NCBI RefSeq assembly: GCF_009497155.1
Contig: NZ_WINI01000007.1
Location: forward strand, 317,137-381,136
Direction: 5' to 3'
Origin: Glaciimonas soli
Lineage (GTDB): Bacteria; Pseudomonadota; Gammaproteobacteria; Burkholderiales; Burkholderiaceae_D
Length of the DNA: 64,000 nucleotides
How positions within the stretch are numbered: position 1 is the stretch's first letter; each line of letters starts with the position of its first letter. Shown here piece by piece: positions 10,551-18,544 of the stretch. Made by a program: the position numbers and the translations under genes. The notes below the pieces were generated by a model. It was not told where the DNA came from, ran no database searches, and saw only the letters and a list, made by a program, of their open reading frames with translations.

Positions 10551-11432
10551 ATGCTTCTACAACAACTCATCAACGCCCTCTCTCTCGGCAGCGTCTATGC
10601 GCTGTTCGCGCTTGGCTTCACGCTGGTATTTGGCGTACTCGGCGTAATCAATCTATCGCACGGTGCGATTTTCATGCTGGGTAGTTATGTCGCTCTGCTG
10701 CTGGTCGATAAAATGGCAATGCCGCTATGGCTAGCCATGTTCGCAGCGATGCTGGTTTCTGGACTGATTGGCTTGATCGTCGATTATCTGGTACTGCGAC
10801 CACTGCGCAAACGCAATGCGCCACACTTGGCGCCGATGATTGCGACCATCGGCGTCGCCATCATTTTGACCAGTTTGGCACAAGGCTTATTTGGCGCAGA
10901 GAATAAACGCTTCCCAGCTGGCACGATTCCAGAGAACAGTTTCACGCTAGGTAATCTGCATGTGACCGCAGTGCAAATAGGGATCGTAGTGATTGCGTTT
11001 ATCTTGATGCTGGTTCTGTTATTGGTCATGCGCCGCACGCAGTTGGGCCGTGCATTACGCGCCATTGCTGAATCACCAAAAGCAGCTTATCTGCTCGGCA
11101 TCAATGTCGAAGGTTTGTTTTATCTAACTTCATTTGCCGCTGCAGCATTGGGTGGAGCTGCGGGCGTGTTGGTTGGCCTGTCGTTTAATGCGATTACCCC
11201 TTTCATGGGGCAACCTATGCTGCATAAAGGTATCGCCGTGATTATCCTGGGTGGGATGGGTGATATCCGTGGTGCCATGATCGCTGGCTTGTTCCTTGGC
11301 TTTGCAGAAGTGTTGACGGTGGCATATCTGTCCAGCGATTACCGTGATGCGGTCGGTTTTGGATTGTTGTTTTTGATTTTGCTGGTTCGACCTGCTGGCA
11401 TGTTTGGCAAAGTGCTGGAAAGGAAAGCATGA
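10551..11432 (+). CDS. livH: Liv-type ABC transporter permease LivH
   Basis: Inner-membrane permease of the branched-chain amino-acid-type importer, 293 residues. It begins LINALSLGSVYALFALGFTL, the usual LivH N-terminus, and has GVINLSHGAIFMLGSY, about eight hydrophobic segments and a C-terminal region with LGGMGDIRGAMIAGLFLG (the cytoplasmic loop that docks to the ATPases). Its stop overlaps the start of livM by four bases, so the two should be translationally coupled. Confidence 0.93.
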   Translation: MLLQQLINALSLGSVYALFALGFTLVFGVLGVINLSHGAIFMLGSYVALLLVDKMAMPLWLAMFAAMLVSGLIGLIVDYLVLRPLRKRNAPHLAPMIATIGVAIILTSLAQGLFGAENKRFPAGTIPENSFTLGNLHVTAVQIGIVVIAFILMLVLLLVMRRTQLGRALRAIAESPKAAYLLGINVEGLFYLTSFAAAALGGAAGVLVGLSFNAITPFMGQPMLHKGIAVIILGGMGDIRGAMIAGLFLGFAEVLTVAYLSSDYRDAVGFGLLFLILLVRPAGMFGKVLERKA

Positions 11433-12331
11433 TGGAGGCACTATTCGCAGGCTTAGGAGGCGTTAACTTCATGGATTGGTGGGATGGTTTCTGGGCAACC
11501 TACAACACAGTCATCTTTAGTATAGGCGTCAACGCGATGTTGGCGCTGTCGATTTATGTCACGCTGTCTTGCGGCTTACTGTCGTTAGCTAATGCAGCTT
11601 TCATGGGCATAGGCGCTTATACCGCCGCCTTGATCTCGATGAATACCAGCTTGCCATTTCCAATTGCACTCGCTGCAGGTGGCGCATTGCCCGCTTTGGT
11701 GGCGTTAATCATCGGAATTCCGACACTACGATTATCCGGTGTGTATTTAGCGATGGCGACGCTGGGCTTTGGCGAGGTCGTTCGCGTGGTATTGCTGAAT
11801 ATGGACATTACCGGCGGACCATTAGGATTAAATGGCATTCCTCCGATCACCGAGTGGTGGCATATCGTATTGCTGCTGGGCGTAACCTTATATGTATTGG
11901 CACGCATCCGCCGCTCCAAAATCGGGCGCGCATTTGAGGCGATTAAAGAAGATGAAATTGCTGCCCGCTTAATGGGCGTCAATGTTTCCGGTTACAAGCT
12001 GTTGGCATTCGTCATCGGAGCGACAATTGCCGGCGTTGCCGGTGGTTTGAATGCGCATTACACCTTCACCATCGGCCCTGCCAACTATGGTTTCGAGCCA
12101 GCGGTAGAGCTGTTGACGATGACGGTATTTGGCGGGATCAGCAGCCTGATCGGTCCGGTTATTGGCGCCACGTTTTTAACGTTATTGCCGGAAGTACTGC
12201 GCGAGTTCAATGATTATCGTCTCGCCGCCAATGGCATCATTTTGGTGTTGGTGATTCTGTATCTGCCGAAAGGTATATGGGATCCAAGGAGAATACGCGC
12301 CTTCTTCAAGAAAAACAAAGGAGCCATTTGA
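11429..12331 (+). CDS. livM: Liv-type ABC transporter permease LivM
   Basis: Second permease subunit, 300 residues, with multiple hydrophobic helices, the LSCGLLSLANAAFMGIGAY segment typical of LivM, and the ATPase-docking loop FGGISSLIGPVIGATFL. It overlaps livH by four bases at its start, and its TGA shares one base with the ATG of livG. The family length is often slightly greater because of an N-terminal extension that is absent here. Confidence 0.93.
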   Translation: MMEALFAGLGGVNFMDWWDGFWATYNTVIFSIGVNAMLALSIYVTLSCGLLSLANAAFMGIGAYTAALISMNTSLPFPIALAAGGALPALVALIIGIPTLRLSGVYLAMATLGFGEVVRVVLLNMDITGGPLGLNGIPPITEWWHIVLLLGVTLYVLARIRRSKIGRAFEAIKEDEIAARLMGVNVSGYKLLAFVIGATIAGVAGGLNAHYTFTIGPANYGFEPAVELLTMTVFGGISSLIGPVIGATFLTLLPEVLREFNDYRLAANGIILVLVILYLPKGIWDPRRIRAFFKKNKGAI

Positions 12332-13107
12332 TGCAAAATCAACCTCTGCTCCAACTAAACAATATCAGCAAAAGCTTTGGCGGATTGCACGTACTGCAAG
12401 ATGTCAATCTAAGCGTTCCGCAAGGAGAAATCTTCGGTTTAATCGGCCCTAACGGCGCTGGTAAAACCACAGTACTGAATCTCATCACTGGCCTGTTACG
12501 CGCATCTGGCGGCAGCATTACTTTTGCAGGTGAAGACATCGGTAAAATTGCGCCGCACAAAATCACCGAGCGCGGCATTGCGCGCACCTTCCAAAATATT
12601 CGCGTCTTCAAAGAAATGACATTGCTGGAAAACGTCGTGGTCGGTATGCATGATCATATGGATTACGGCTTCGCTGGCATGTTGTTCAATCTTGGCGGTT
12701 ATCGCAAATGCGAAGCGCAAGCACGTGAGCGTGCATTGGAATTGCTCTCTTGGGTACGGCTGGATCACAAGGCCCAGATGTTGGCAGACAGCTTGTCGTA
12801 CGGTGAGCAACGGAAATTGGAACTGGCGCGCGCATTAGCAACCAAGCCCAAGTTATTGTTATTGGATGAACCGGTCGCGGGGATGAATCCATCCGAAAAA
12901 ACTGAGTTGATGACAGAAATTCTTAACATCAAACAACGTGGTTTCAGCATTTTCATGATTGAGCATGACATGCGCTTTGTCATGGGTTTATGCGATCGCA
13001 TCGCCGTATTGAATTTTGGCCGGATTATTGCAGAAGGCACGCCAGAGCAAATCAAAAATAATCAAGAAGTGATCGAAGCTTATTTGGGCAAGGAAGAAGC
13101 AGCATGA
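12331..13107 (+). CDS. livG: Liv-type ABC transporter ATP-binding protein LivG
   Basis: One of two ATPases energising the importer; 258 residues from the ATG at 12331. It has Walker A GPNGAGKTT (residues 39-47), the ABC signature LSYGEQ, Walker B LLLLDEPVAGM and the switch His in MIEHDM. I chose this ATG rather than the in-frame one at 12277 because AAAGGAG lies just upstream and it overlaps the livM stop by one base. The signature reads LSYGE rather than LSGGE, which is common in LivG. Confidence 0.94.
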   Translation: MQNQPLLQLNNISKSFGGLHVLQDVNLSVPQGEIFGLIGPNGAGKTTVLNLITGLLRASGGSITFAGEDIGKIAPHKITERGIARTFQNIRVFKEMTLLENVVVGMHDHMDYGFAGMLFNLGGYRKCEAQARERALELLSWVRLDHKAQMLADSLSYGEQRKLELARALATKPKLLLLDEPVAGMNPSEKTELMTEILNIKQRGFSIFMIEHDMRFVMGLCDRIAVLNFGRIIAEGTPEQIKNNQEVIEAYLGKEEAA

Positions 13108-13850
13108 ACGTCAACACCAACTCGCTCAATCAAAAACAGCACCCAATTTTGCAAGTACAGGATCTGGCCGTCTCATATGGCCACATTGCCGCCGTCAAAG
13201 GTATCGATCTGACTCTGAATCAAGGAGAAATTACCGCTTTAGTCGGTGCCAACGGCGCTGGAAAAAGCACCGCTCTGCTGGCTATTTCCGGTTTGCTCAA
13301 ACCATTGCGCGGCAAAGTTTTATTCGATGGCGTAGACATAAGCAAATTATCGGCGCACAAGATCGTTCAGAGTGGCGTGGTACAAGTTGCAGAAGGTCGC
13401 GCCATACTGACCACGCTGACCGTCGCAGAAAACCTTGCGCTCGGTGCTTATACCCGCAAAGACAAAGCACAGGTCGCACTGGATCTGGAATGGGTATATA
13501 CGTTGTTTCCAGTTCTGAAGCAACGCATGGAAGGATTAGCTGGCAATCTCTCTGGCGGCGAACAGCAAATGCTCGCTATCGCCCGCGCACTAATGGCAAA
13601 GCCACGTGTTTTGCTGCTGGATGAGCCATCCATGGGATTGGCACCATTGATGGTGCAAGAAATATTCCGCATAGTGCAAGAGATCAATCGTACTGGGTTG
13701 ACGATATTTTTGGTCGAGCAAAACGTCCGGCAAGCTTTGCGAATCGCCCAACACGGCTTTGTGCTGGAGACAGGGAAGATAGTATTGGCCGATACCGGCG
13801 CTAACTTGCTGCACAATCCTAAGGTGCTGGAAGCGTATTTGGGTGGTTAG
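13104..13850 (+). CDS. livF: Liv-type ABC transporter ATP-binding protein LivF
   Basis: Partner ATPase of LivG, 248 residues, overlapping livG by four bases (ATGA). Walker A GANGAGKST, signature LSGGEQQ, Walker B LLLDEPSMGLAP and the switch His region are intact. The segment GVVQVAEGRAI is characteristic of LivF. The N-terminus carries about 15 extra residues before the ABC domain. It ends the liv cluster; a short direct repeat (AGCTGAGTCAA, twice within 13849-13872) follows the stop, and I see no terminator. Confidence 0.94.
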   Translation: MNVNTNSLNQKQHPILQVQDLAVSYGHIAAVKGIDLTLNQGEITALVGANGAGKSTALLAISGLLKPLRGKVLFDGVDISKLSAHKIVQSGVVQVAEGRAILTTLTVAENLALGAYTRKDKAQVALDLEWVYTLFPVLKQRMEGLAGNLSGGEQQMLAIARALMAKPRVLLLDEPSMGLAPLMVQEIFRIVQEINRTGLTIFLVEQNVRQALRIAQHGFVLETGKIVLADTGANLLHNPKVLEAYLGG

Positions 13851-13973
13851 CTGAGTCAATAAGCTGAGTCAAAAAGCATGCGTAAAATTCTTATAAGCAT
13901 ATAAAGAATCATTCTTTGTTCGCTCACAACAACAGGTGTGTAATAAGAGAATGAACAATGATTAAGCCGCATC

Positions 13974-14864
13974 ATGACCGCCGTTATCGACCTCCCTGCT
14001 ACAACGCATTCCTCGACATTAACAATCCGTCCATTTGATACACCGCTGGGCGCTGAAATTATCGGCCTCGACCTGCATCAGGCTGTATCCGATCACGATA
14101 TAGCAAGCATACGTGGCGCTTTGCTGGCTTATGGTGTGATTGTGTTACGCGATCAGCGCATCACCCCAGAGCAGCAGATTGCTTTCAGTCGTCGCTTTGG
14201 CCCGTTGCAAGAACACGTGCTGAGTCGTTTTCATTTGGCCGGGTATCCAGAAATTCTGGTAGTTTCCAACGTCATCGAAAATGGCCAGCCTATAGGCTTG
14301 GTTGATGCGGGTGCAGATTGGCATTCTGATTTATCGTATATGCCAAAACCAAGTTTGGGTTCATTGCTGCACTCGCAGGAGTTGCCACCAGAGCAGGGCG
14401 ATACGCTGTTCGCCAATACGGTCAACGCCTATGAAACGCTGCCATTGGAAATCAAAAAAACTTTAGTAGGAAAACGCGCAGTACATTCTTATGTGTACCG
14501 TTATCGTCGCTTGCAAAAGCTGTCACCGTGGCGTGCTGATCTGACGCAAAAGCAGATAGATGCCGTGCCTGAGGTCGAACATCCGGTCATCAGAACGCAT
14601 CCTGAAACCGGGCGAAAAACATTGTTCGTCAACGAAGGATTTACCTCGCATATCGTTGGCATGAATAAAGCGGATAGCGACGCTCTGCTGCAGTATTTAC
14701 ATCAACATACTATCGCAGCGAAAAACATTTATCGTCATCATTGGCAAGCACACGATATGGTGTTTTGGGATAACCGTAGTACGCAGCATTTTGCTGCCAT
14801 CACACCAGAGCATCTGCGGCGCACTTTGTATCGGACTACGGTTGAGGGCGATATTCCCGAGTGA
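13974..14864 (+). CDS. TauD/TfdA family Fe(II)/2-oxoglutarate dioxygenase
   Basis: Cytosolic non-haem iron dioxygenase, 296 residues. The metal triad is visible: His117 and Asp119 (in WHSDLSY) and distal His272 (in STQHFAAI), followed by RRTLYRTTV with the 2-oxoglutarate-binding Arg. The family includes taurine, alkylsulfatase and 2,4-D dioxygenases; the substrate cannot be fixed. It lies 124 bases after livF on the same strand and may act on a compound the Liv-type system imports, but that is inference from position. The SDR gene converges on it 6 bases downstream. Confidence 0.88.
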   Translation: MTAVIDLPATTHSSTLTIRPFDTPLGAEIIGLDLHQAVSDHDIASIRGALLAYGVIVLRDQRITPEQQIAFSRRFGPLQEHVLSRFHLAGYPEILVVSNVIENGQPIGLVDAGADWHSDLSYMPKPSLGSLLHSQELPPEQGDTLFANTVNAYETLPLEIKKTLVGKRAVHSYVYRYRRLQKLSPWRADLTQKQIDAVPEVEHPVIRTHPETGRKTLFVNEGFTSHIVGMNKADSDALLQYLHQHTIAAKNIYRHHWQAHDMVFWDNRSTQHFAAITPEHLRRTLYRTTVEGDIPE

Positions 14865-14870
14865 TTTTAA

Positions 14871-15620
14871 TTAACGCCCACCTGAGACATCAATAAATGT
14901 TCCGGTCACGTACGATGCCTCTGTAGATAGCAACCACATAATCGCCTGCGCTACTTCGTCGGCAGTACCGCCGCGTTGCATCGGCACCGTGGCCTTGACT
15001 CTATCCACACGCCCCGCTTCGCCGCCACTGGCGTGAATATCCGTATATATCACGCCCGGCCGCACGGCATTGACACGGATGCCTTGATCTGCAACTTCTT
15101 TGGCTAAACCTATCGTCATGGCATCAATTGCGCCCTTAGAAGCTGCGTAATCCACATACTCATTTGGCGCACCAAGCTGTGCTGCGATAGAGGAAAGATT
15201 AACGATTGCGCCACCGTTACCACCAAGTCTGGTAGACATGCATTTGATTGCTTCACGTGCGCAAATAAAGCTGCCGATAATATTGGTATTAAATACGCGC
15301 TGCAATCGGGCAATCTCCATCTGATCAACGCGCATCTGCGTTTCCAAAATTCCCGCGTTATTGACCAACGCAGTGACAGATCCCAATTGTTCAGTCGCGG
15401 TTTTAAACAACCGCAGCACGTCCGCCTCTATCGCAACGTCAGCCGCTACTGCCAAGGCTTTACCGCCGCCGCGAATGATATCTTCCACTACCCGTTGAGC
15501 GGAGCTCTGATTGTGAAGGTAATTGACGCATACAGCATAGCCTTTGGCCGCTGCCAGTTTTGCGGTGGCGGCTCCGATTCCACGACCAGCGCCAGTGATG
15601 ATGATGACCGGTTGTTGCAT
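14871..15620 (-). CDS. Short-chain dehydrogenase/reductase, glucose-1-dehydrogenase type
   Basis: NAD(P)-dependent oxidoreductase of the classical SDR family, 249 residues. The cofactor motif TGAGRGIG lies at residues 9-16, NNAG near residue 88, the catalytic Ser in VNLSS and the Tyr/Lys pair in YVDYAASKGA. The C-terminus has the usual YVTGTFIDVSGG. The substrate is unknown. Its 5' end and upstream region are duplicated at 18070-18252, where only a gene fragment survives, so this is the intact member. Confidence 0.9.
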   Translation of the reverse strand: MQQPVIIITGAGRGIGAATAKLAAAKGYAVCVNYLHNQSSAQRVVEDIIRGGGKALAVAADVAIEADVLRLFKTATEQLGSVTALVNNAGILETQMRVDQMEIARLQRVFNTNIIGSFICAREAIKCMSTRLGGNGGAIVNLSSIAAQLGAPNEYVDYAASKGAIDAMTIGLAKEVADQGIRVNAVRPGVIYTDIHASGGEAGRVDRVKATVPMQRGGTADEVAQAIMWLLSTEASYVTGTFIDVSGGR

Positions 15621-15840
15621 ATGGATTACTCCTGATGTGGTTGCCTATGAACAGCCTCACAATAACATCACTGCAAACTTCCCCATCTATCCACCGCAGG
15701 CTCCGCTACCGCCCACTTCCACTTTTCACCTTGTTGACAAGCACTTACGGTAAACCACGCGGGTGACAGTCACTTTACCGCGCCTTCTGGAAAACGATAG
15801 CCAGCTATCGTTCTGCCACGAACTGGTCTCACCTTCTTGC
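15419..15840. repeat. Duplicated host segment, copy 1 left arm
   Basis: Matches 18070-18544 at well over 90% by eye. It covers the 5' part of the SDR gene, its upstream region and the 3' part of a lipoprotein gene. Differences include about 20 bases present here and absent from the other copy near 15446-15466, and 74 bases missing here that correspond to 18388-18461. Homology stops sharply at 15840, seven bases before the end of the DUF4189 gene. Confidence 0.9.
15668..15840 (-). pseudogene. 3' remnant of a lipoprotein gene
   Basis: This is the degenerate counterpart of the 3' end of the lipoprotein gene at 18298-18798. The stop region and the C-terminal KWKW..AEPA coding sequence are recognisable, but 74 bases are missing inside (a frameshift) and everything upstream of 15840 is replaced by the DUF4189 gene. 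It has no start and cannot make the lipoprotein. Confidence 0.8.
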
Positions 15841-15846
15841 GCAGGT

Positions 15847-16353
15847 CTAGTGAACTTGGACAGGACGGCTGCACGCGGTGTAGTAAGTGTGACAATTGTT
15901 GGCGCCGGCGCTTTTGCATGTGCTCATGCCTCTTTGTGAGGCTTTCTCGATAGTGGAATCGGCAGCGGCATTGTAACCAGAATCACTTACCGTGAACGCA
16001 ACGCAGCCGTTCTGGTAGGGTATTTCTATTTTGCATGCGACCCCGCCTTTTTGTTTGCAATCAGTCATGGCTGCTCGCTCTGCAGCGCTCTGGCTTAATT
16101 GGTCGATGGAGACGCCAAGCACGCCATGTGGCTCATCCGAGGCGATGGCGCCCCATCGCGATTCCCACCTAGGGGGCGGGGGTTCGAGTGATTGAGATTG
16201 CTCCGGAGGTGGCCCATTGCCCGGTAAGCAGGTGCTCACGCCTCCGGCGGTCGAGAGGATATCCCCAGGAGCGCATCCGGCACTTTGTGCGTTTGCATGC
16301 AAAGACATCGCGCTCATGACAAGCATTAGGCACATCAGAGTGAAGGCTTTCAT
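15847..16353 (-). CDS. DUF4189 domain-containing exported protein
   Basis: 168 residues with a Sec signal peptide (MKAFTLMCLMLVMSAMSLHA, cleavage near NAQ-SAG) and a DUF4189 domain: a WGAIASDEPHGVLGVS opening, then pairs of Cys in ADCK-like and CHTYYTAC segments, probably disulfide-bonded in the periplasm. The ATG at 16353 overlaps the stop of the ORF upstream (ATGA), so it was translationally coupled to another gene. I associate DUF4189 proteins with effector-linked loci in Xanthomonadaceae and relatives; a role as immunity or accessory protein is inference. It replaces the lipoprotein genes found in the other copy of the duplication. Confidence 0.75.
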   Translation of the reverse strand: MKAFTLMCLMLVMSAMSLHANAQSAGCAPGDILSTAGGVSTCLPGNGPPPEQSQSLEPPPPRWESRWGAIASDEPHGVLGVSIDQLSQSAAERAAMTDCKQKGGVACKIEIPYQNGCVAFTVSDSGYNAAADSTIEKASQRGMSTCKSAGANNCHTYYTACSRPVQVH

Positions 16354-16562
16354 ATTTGCATGTCCCCGGATTTGACGGCGTCTTGGTTGGCTACGGATTG
16401 AGCGAGACCGCGAGGCGTTGTGGCGAGATTGCTGAACCCACCACTGCCGTGCAGCTGTGTTTGGCCGGTTTGACCACTTAAACCTATTGCGACGCACAGC
16501 ATGACGACAACTGCACTTAATTTTTTTGCCTGTTGCTGTTTTAACTGCCGTTTTGACCACAT
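16350..16562 (-). pseudogene. Chimeric ORF: lipoprotein N-terminus fused to the end of a foreign gene
   Basis: The first ~30 codons match the signal peptide of the lipoprotein at 18798-19346 (RQLKQQQAKK then VMLCVAIGLSG). The match ends exactly at the lipobox, where Cys is replaced by foreign sequence from 16472 down to 16350. The remaining ~40 codons (…SNLATTPRGLAQSVANQ…GDMQI) look like the C-terminal end of an unrelated gene whose stop overlaps the DUF4189 start by four bases. The signal peptide has lost its lipidation Cys. I regard it as a breakpoint product, not a functional gene. Confidence 0.7.
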
Positions 16563-17001
16563 TACTCAACCCAATAAAAGTAGACGAAAGACTACTGACA
16601 TTCTATAGGAGTTTTTTTTCCTTCGACATGCAAAAGGTTTAAATATTGTTAAAACAACACTAGTGATGATGCGCAATTGGAAAATTCACGCCCTCCCGGC
16701 TCGACACGATAAAGTGGATATTATAAACAGTCAGTTGACTATTCTTTGACACGTACTTCCCCCTCACTTCTCATTGTTTAATAACGATTCATAATTTGAA
16801 ACGCTCAGAATTATTTTCCCGATAACGTTACCATGATCGACTTAAATGGCAGAAATTTGCTGTCTGTTGCTGTTTGTAGCTGTTTGTTGCTGTTTATTTT
16901 TATTCAACAAAGGAAATTACCATGCTTAAGGCTATTGGATATGCCGCGCAGACTGCGCAAACACCGTTAGCACCGTTTGCATTTGAGCGTCGGGAACCGG
17001 G
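16473..17001. repeat. Duplicated host segment, copy 1 right arm
   Basis: Matches 19257-19767 with scattered substitutions. It spans the 5' end of the second lipoprotein gene, the divergent promoter region and the first ~27 codons of the alcohol dehydrogenase. A TGTTGCTGTTT-like short repeat just before the gene start is longer here (16859-16900) than in the other copy (19638-19665). Homology ends at 17001. Confidence 0.9.
16922..17001 (+). pseudogene. 5' fragment of the alcohol dehydrogenase gene
   Basis: Starts with the same ribosome-binding site and start (AAAGGAAATTACC then ATG) as the intact gene at 19687 and encodes the same ~26 residues (MLKAIGYAAQTAQTPLAPFA…). It then runs into unrelated, more G+C-rich sequence. 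Reading through gives a meaningless 67-codon ORF ending at 17125. The promoter and start may still drive transcription into the foreign segment. Confidence 0.85.
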
Positions 17002-17385
17002 AATACCGCTGAATCCGCGTCCGTCAAGGACGGTGACGAGAACGGTTACGCCTTTCAGCTCTGGGTGCACTCATGTCACTTCAACGACGAAAAGCGCAAG
17101 CCAGAGATCGCCTGGTTCAAGATGATCAAGGGACATGACGGCGCCTACGTCGTGCAGGTGGCCTTTCATCATGAGCCGTCCAAGGACGAAATCACGCAGT
17201 GGATGAAATATCTTGGCAAGGTCGGCGTGCGATTCACGACTGAAGGACCAGGAATGCACTCTGGAGGCGAAGCCATGATGCACTACCATCTGCATCACGT
17301 CAGCCATCGGCATGTGCTCGCCGCCTGTCGCCGCACGCCGGTCAAAACCATCTGTTGCACAGTCTGGAGGTATCGGTCATGTTGA
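17002..17385 (+). pseudogene. 5'-truncated gene, possible immunity-type protein
   Basis: One frame is open from the breakpoint to the stop at 17383 (128 codons) without its natural start. It encodes a hydrophilic protein with ENGYAFQLWVHSCHFNDEK, EIAWFKMIKGHDGAYVVQV and DEITQWMKYLGKVGVRFT, then a His-rich stretch. An internal GTG at 17065 could allow a shorter product. Its stop overlaps the start of the lipoprotein gene that follows, as in tandem effector-immunity genes. The family is not certain to me. Base composition differs visibly from the host genes on both sides. Confidence 0.5.
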
Positions 17386-18005
17386 TGATCCGACCTAGGG
17401 CCGCTCTTGGTCCGCTCTTTGGGGGAGCATTGCTCCTGTCCCTTGCCCTGATCACCACCGCCTGCGGTAGTCCTATGAAAAAGCCTGATATCAAGCAGAA
17501 TCCGACTCCCAAGCAGCGTTACGACATCACGCTCAGGATCGACGGGGCACCGGGCTCCTTCGACAGCGTGGCCGGCTCGGTTGACTACCAGGTCAGCAAT
17601 GGTCGTTGCGTGCCGCTGACGCCCATCAGTGGTGCCACGGTCGTACCGCAGGAGCACATTCCCCTGACACTCACGCATGTGAGCGTCAACGTCTACAAGG
17701 GCACCTTGTATGCGGATCGCTTTGTCGATGAGGACTACTACGGCCTTGGCGTTTGCCAATGGAAACTGGTGGCCGCCGGCATCGAGCTGAAGATCGGCAA
17801 GATGGATTTCAGCCCATCGATTTTCTTAAAGAACATCAAAGCCGGCACGCCAGTCGTCACCTACTTCTCCAAACATTTCTACGAAGAGTCGACCAAGCCA
17901 GACGCGCCCTCCCTGACGGACAGCGGCCGCGCACGTCGTGAGGAATACAAAGATCCCACCAGCACCTTCTCCGCCACGTTGACCGCCGAGGAGATCACCC
18001 CATGA
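17379..18005 (+). CDS. Putative lipoprotein, probable immunity-type protein
   Basis: 208 residues starting at the ATG at 17379, behind GGAGG at 17364-17368. The N-terminus is a lipoprotein signal peptide with a positively charged start, a long hydrophobic stretch and the lipobox LITTAC. The mature part (KQRYDITLRIDGAPGSFDSV, GRCVPLTPISG, the EDYYGLGVCQWK and AGTPVVTYF segments) looks like the tandem periplasmic lipoproteins that accompany lipase-type antibacterial effectors in Xanthomonas and Burkholderiales; this rests on recollection, not a search. Its stop overlaps the next start by four bases. High G+C and the truncated neighbours mark it as acquired. The in-frame TTG at 17355 is a poorer start. 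Confidence 0.65.
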   Translation: MLMIRPRAALGPLFGGALLLSLALITTACGSPMKKPDIKQNPTPKQRYDITLRIDGAPGSFDSVAGSVDYQVSNGRCVPLTPISGATVVPQEHIPLTLTHVSVNVYKGTLYADRFVDEDYYGLGVCQWKLVAAGIELKIGKMDFSPSIFLKNIKAGTPVVTYFSKHFYEESTKPDAPSLTDSGRARREEYKDPTSTFSATLTAEEITP

Positions 18006-18069
18006 CGGTCAGCACATCCGACTACGCCCTGCTCTCGCAGAATGCCTACCAGACACCGGTCAAAGGGCA
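18002..18069 (+). pseudogene. 5' stump of a probable lipase-type effector gene
   Basis: An ATG overlapping the previous stop (ATGA) opens a frame encoding MTVSTSDYALLSQNAYQTPV and a few more residues. It meets the duplicated SDR fragment at about 18070 and stops in out-of-context sequence at 18130. The pattern DYALLSQ.AY at the extreme N-terminus is one I associate with class-3-lipase-like effectors of type VI or type IV killing systems. The catalytic part is missing, so no toxin can be made. The assignment is inference from ~22 residues plus context. Confidence 0.5.
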
Positions 18070-18252
18070 GCGTCCGCCTCTATCGCAACGTCAGCCGCCG
18101 CTGCGAATGATGTCTTCCACTACCCGTTGAGCGGGGCTCTGATTGTGAAGGTAATTGACGCATACAGCATAGCCTTTGGCCGCTGCCAGTTTTGCGGTGG
18201 CGGCTCCGATTCCACGACCAGCGCCAGTGATGATGATGACTGGTTGTTGCAT
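18070..18252 (-). pseudogene. 5' fragment of the SDR gene
   Basis: Begins at the same ATG context as the intact SDR gene (start codon at 18252) and encodes the same first ~45 residues with the TGAGRGIG cofactor motif. It then has a short deletion and is cut at 18070 by the foreign DNA. It cannot make an enzyme. Confidence 0.85.
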
Positions 18253-18544
18253 GGTTTACTCCTGATATGGTTGCCTATGAACAGCCTCACAATAACATCA
18301 CTGCAGACTTCCCCATCTATCCACTGCGGGCTCCGCTACCGCCCATTTCCACTTTTCACCTTGCTGACAAGCGCTCACGGTAAACCATTCGCGCTTCATT
18401 TTGTCAGTATCATCCAATGAGAAAATAGCTTCCTTGCAAACGGTTAATGACGATTGCACCACGCGAGTGACAGTCACTTTACCGCGCCCTCTGGAAAACG
18501 ATAGCCTGCTATCGTTCTGCCACGAACTGGTCTCACCTTCTTGC
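18070..18544. repeat. Duplicated host segment, copy 2 left arm
   Basis: Homologous to 15419-15840. Contains the 5' fragment of the SDR gene, its upstream region and the 3' part of the intact lipoprotein gene. It lacks about 20 bases of SDR coding sequence present in the intact gene, and it has the 74 bases that copy 1 lost. It abuts the foreign segment at 18069/18070. Confidence 0.9.

Noticed and set aside
16922-17125. 67-codon ORF starting as alcohol dehydrogenase
   Set aside because: Only the first ~27 codons are real; the rest is out-of-frame foreign sequence, so it is annotated as a pseudogene fragment.
17295-17759. 154-codon - strand ORF opposite the foreign lipoprotein gene
   Set aside because: The + strand gene has a binding site, lipobox and coupled neighbours; the antisense frame shows none of these.
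18127-18420. 97-codon + strand ORF opposite the SDR fragment and lipoprotein gene
   Set aside because: It is antisense to recognisable sequence, and its counterpart at 15387-15635 is antisense to the intact SDR gene.
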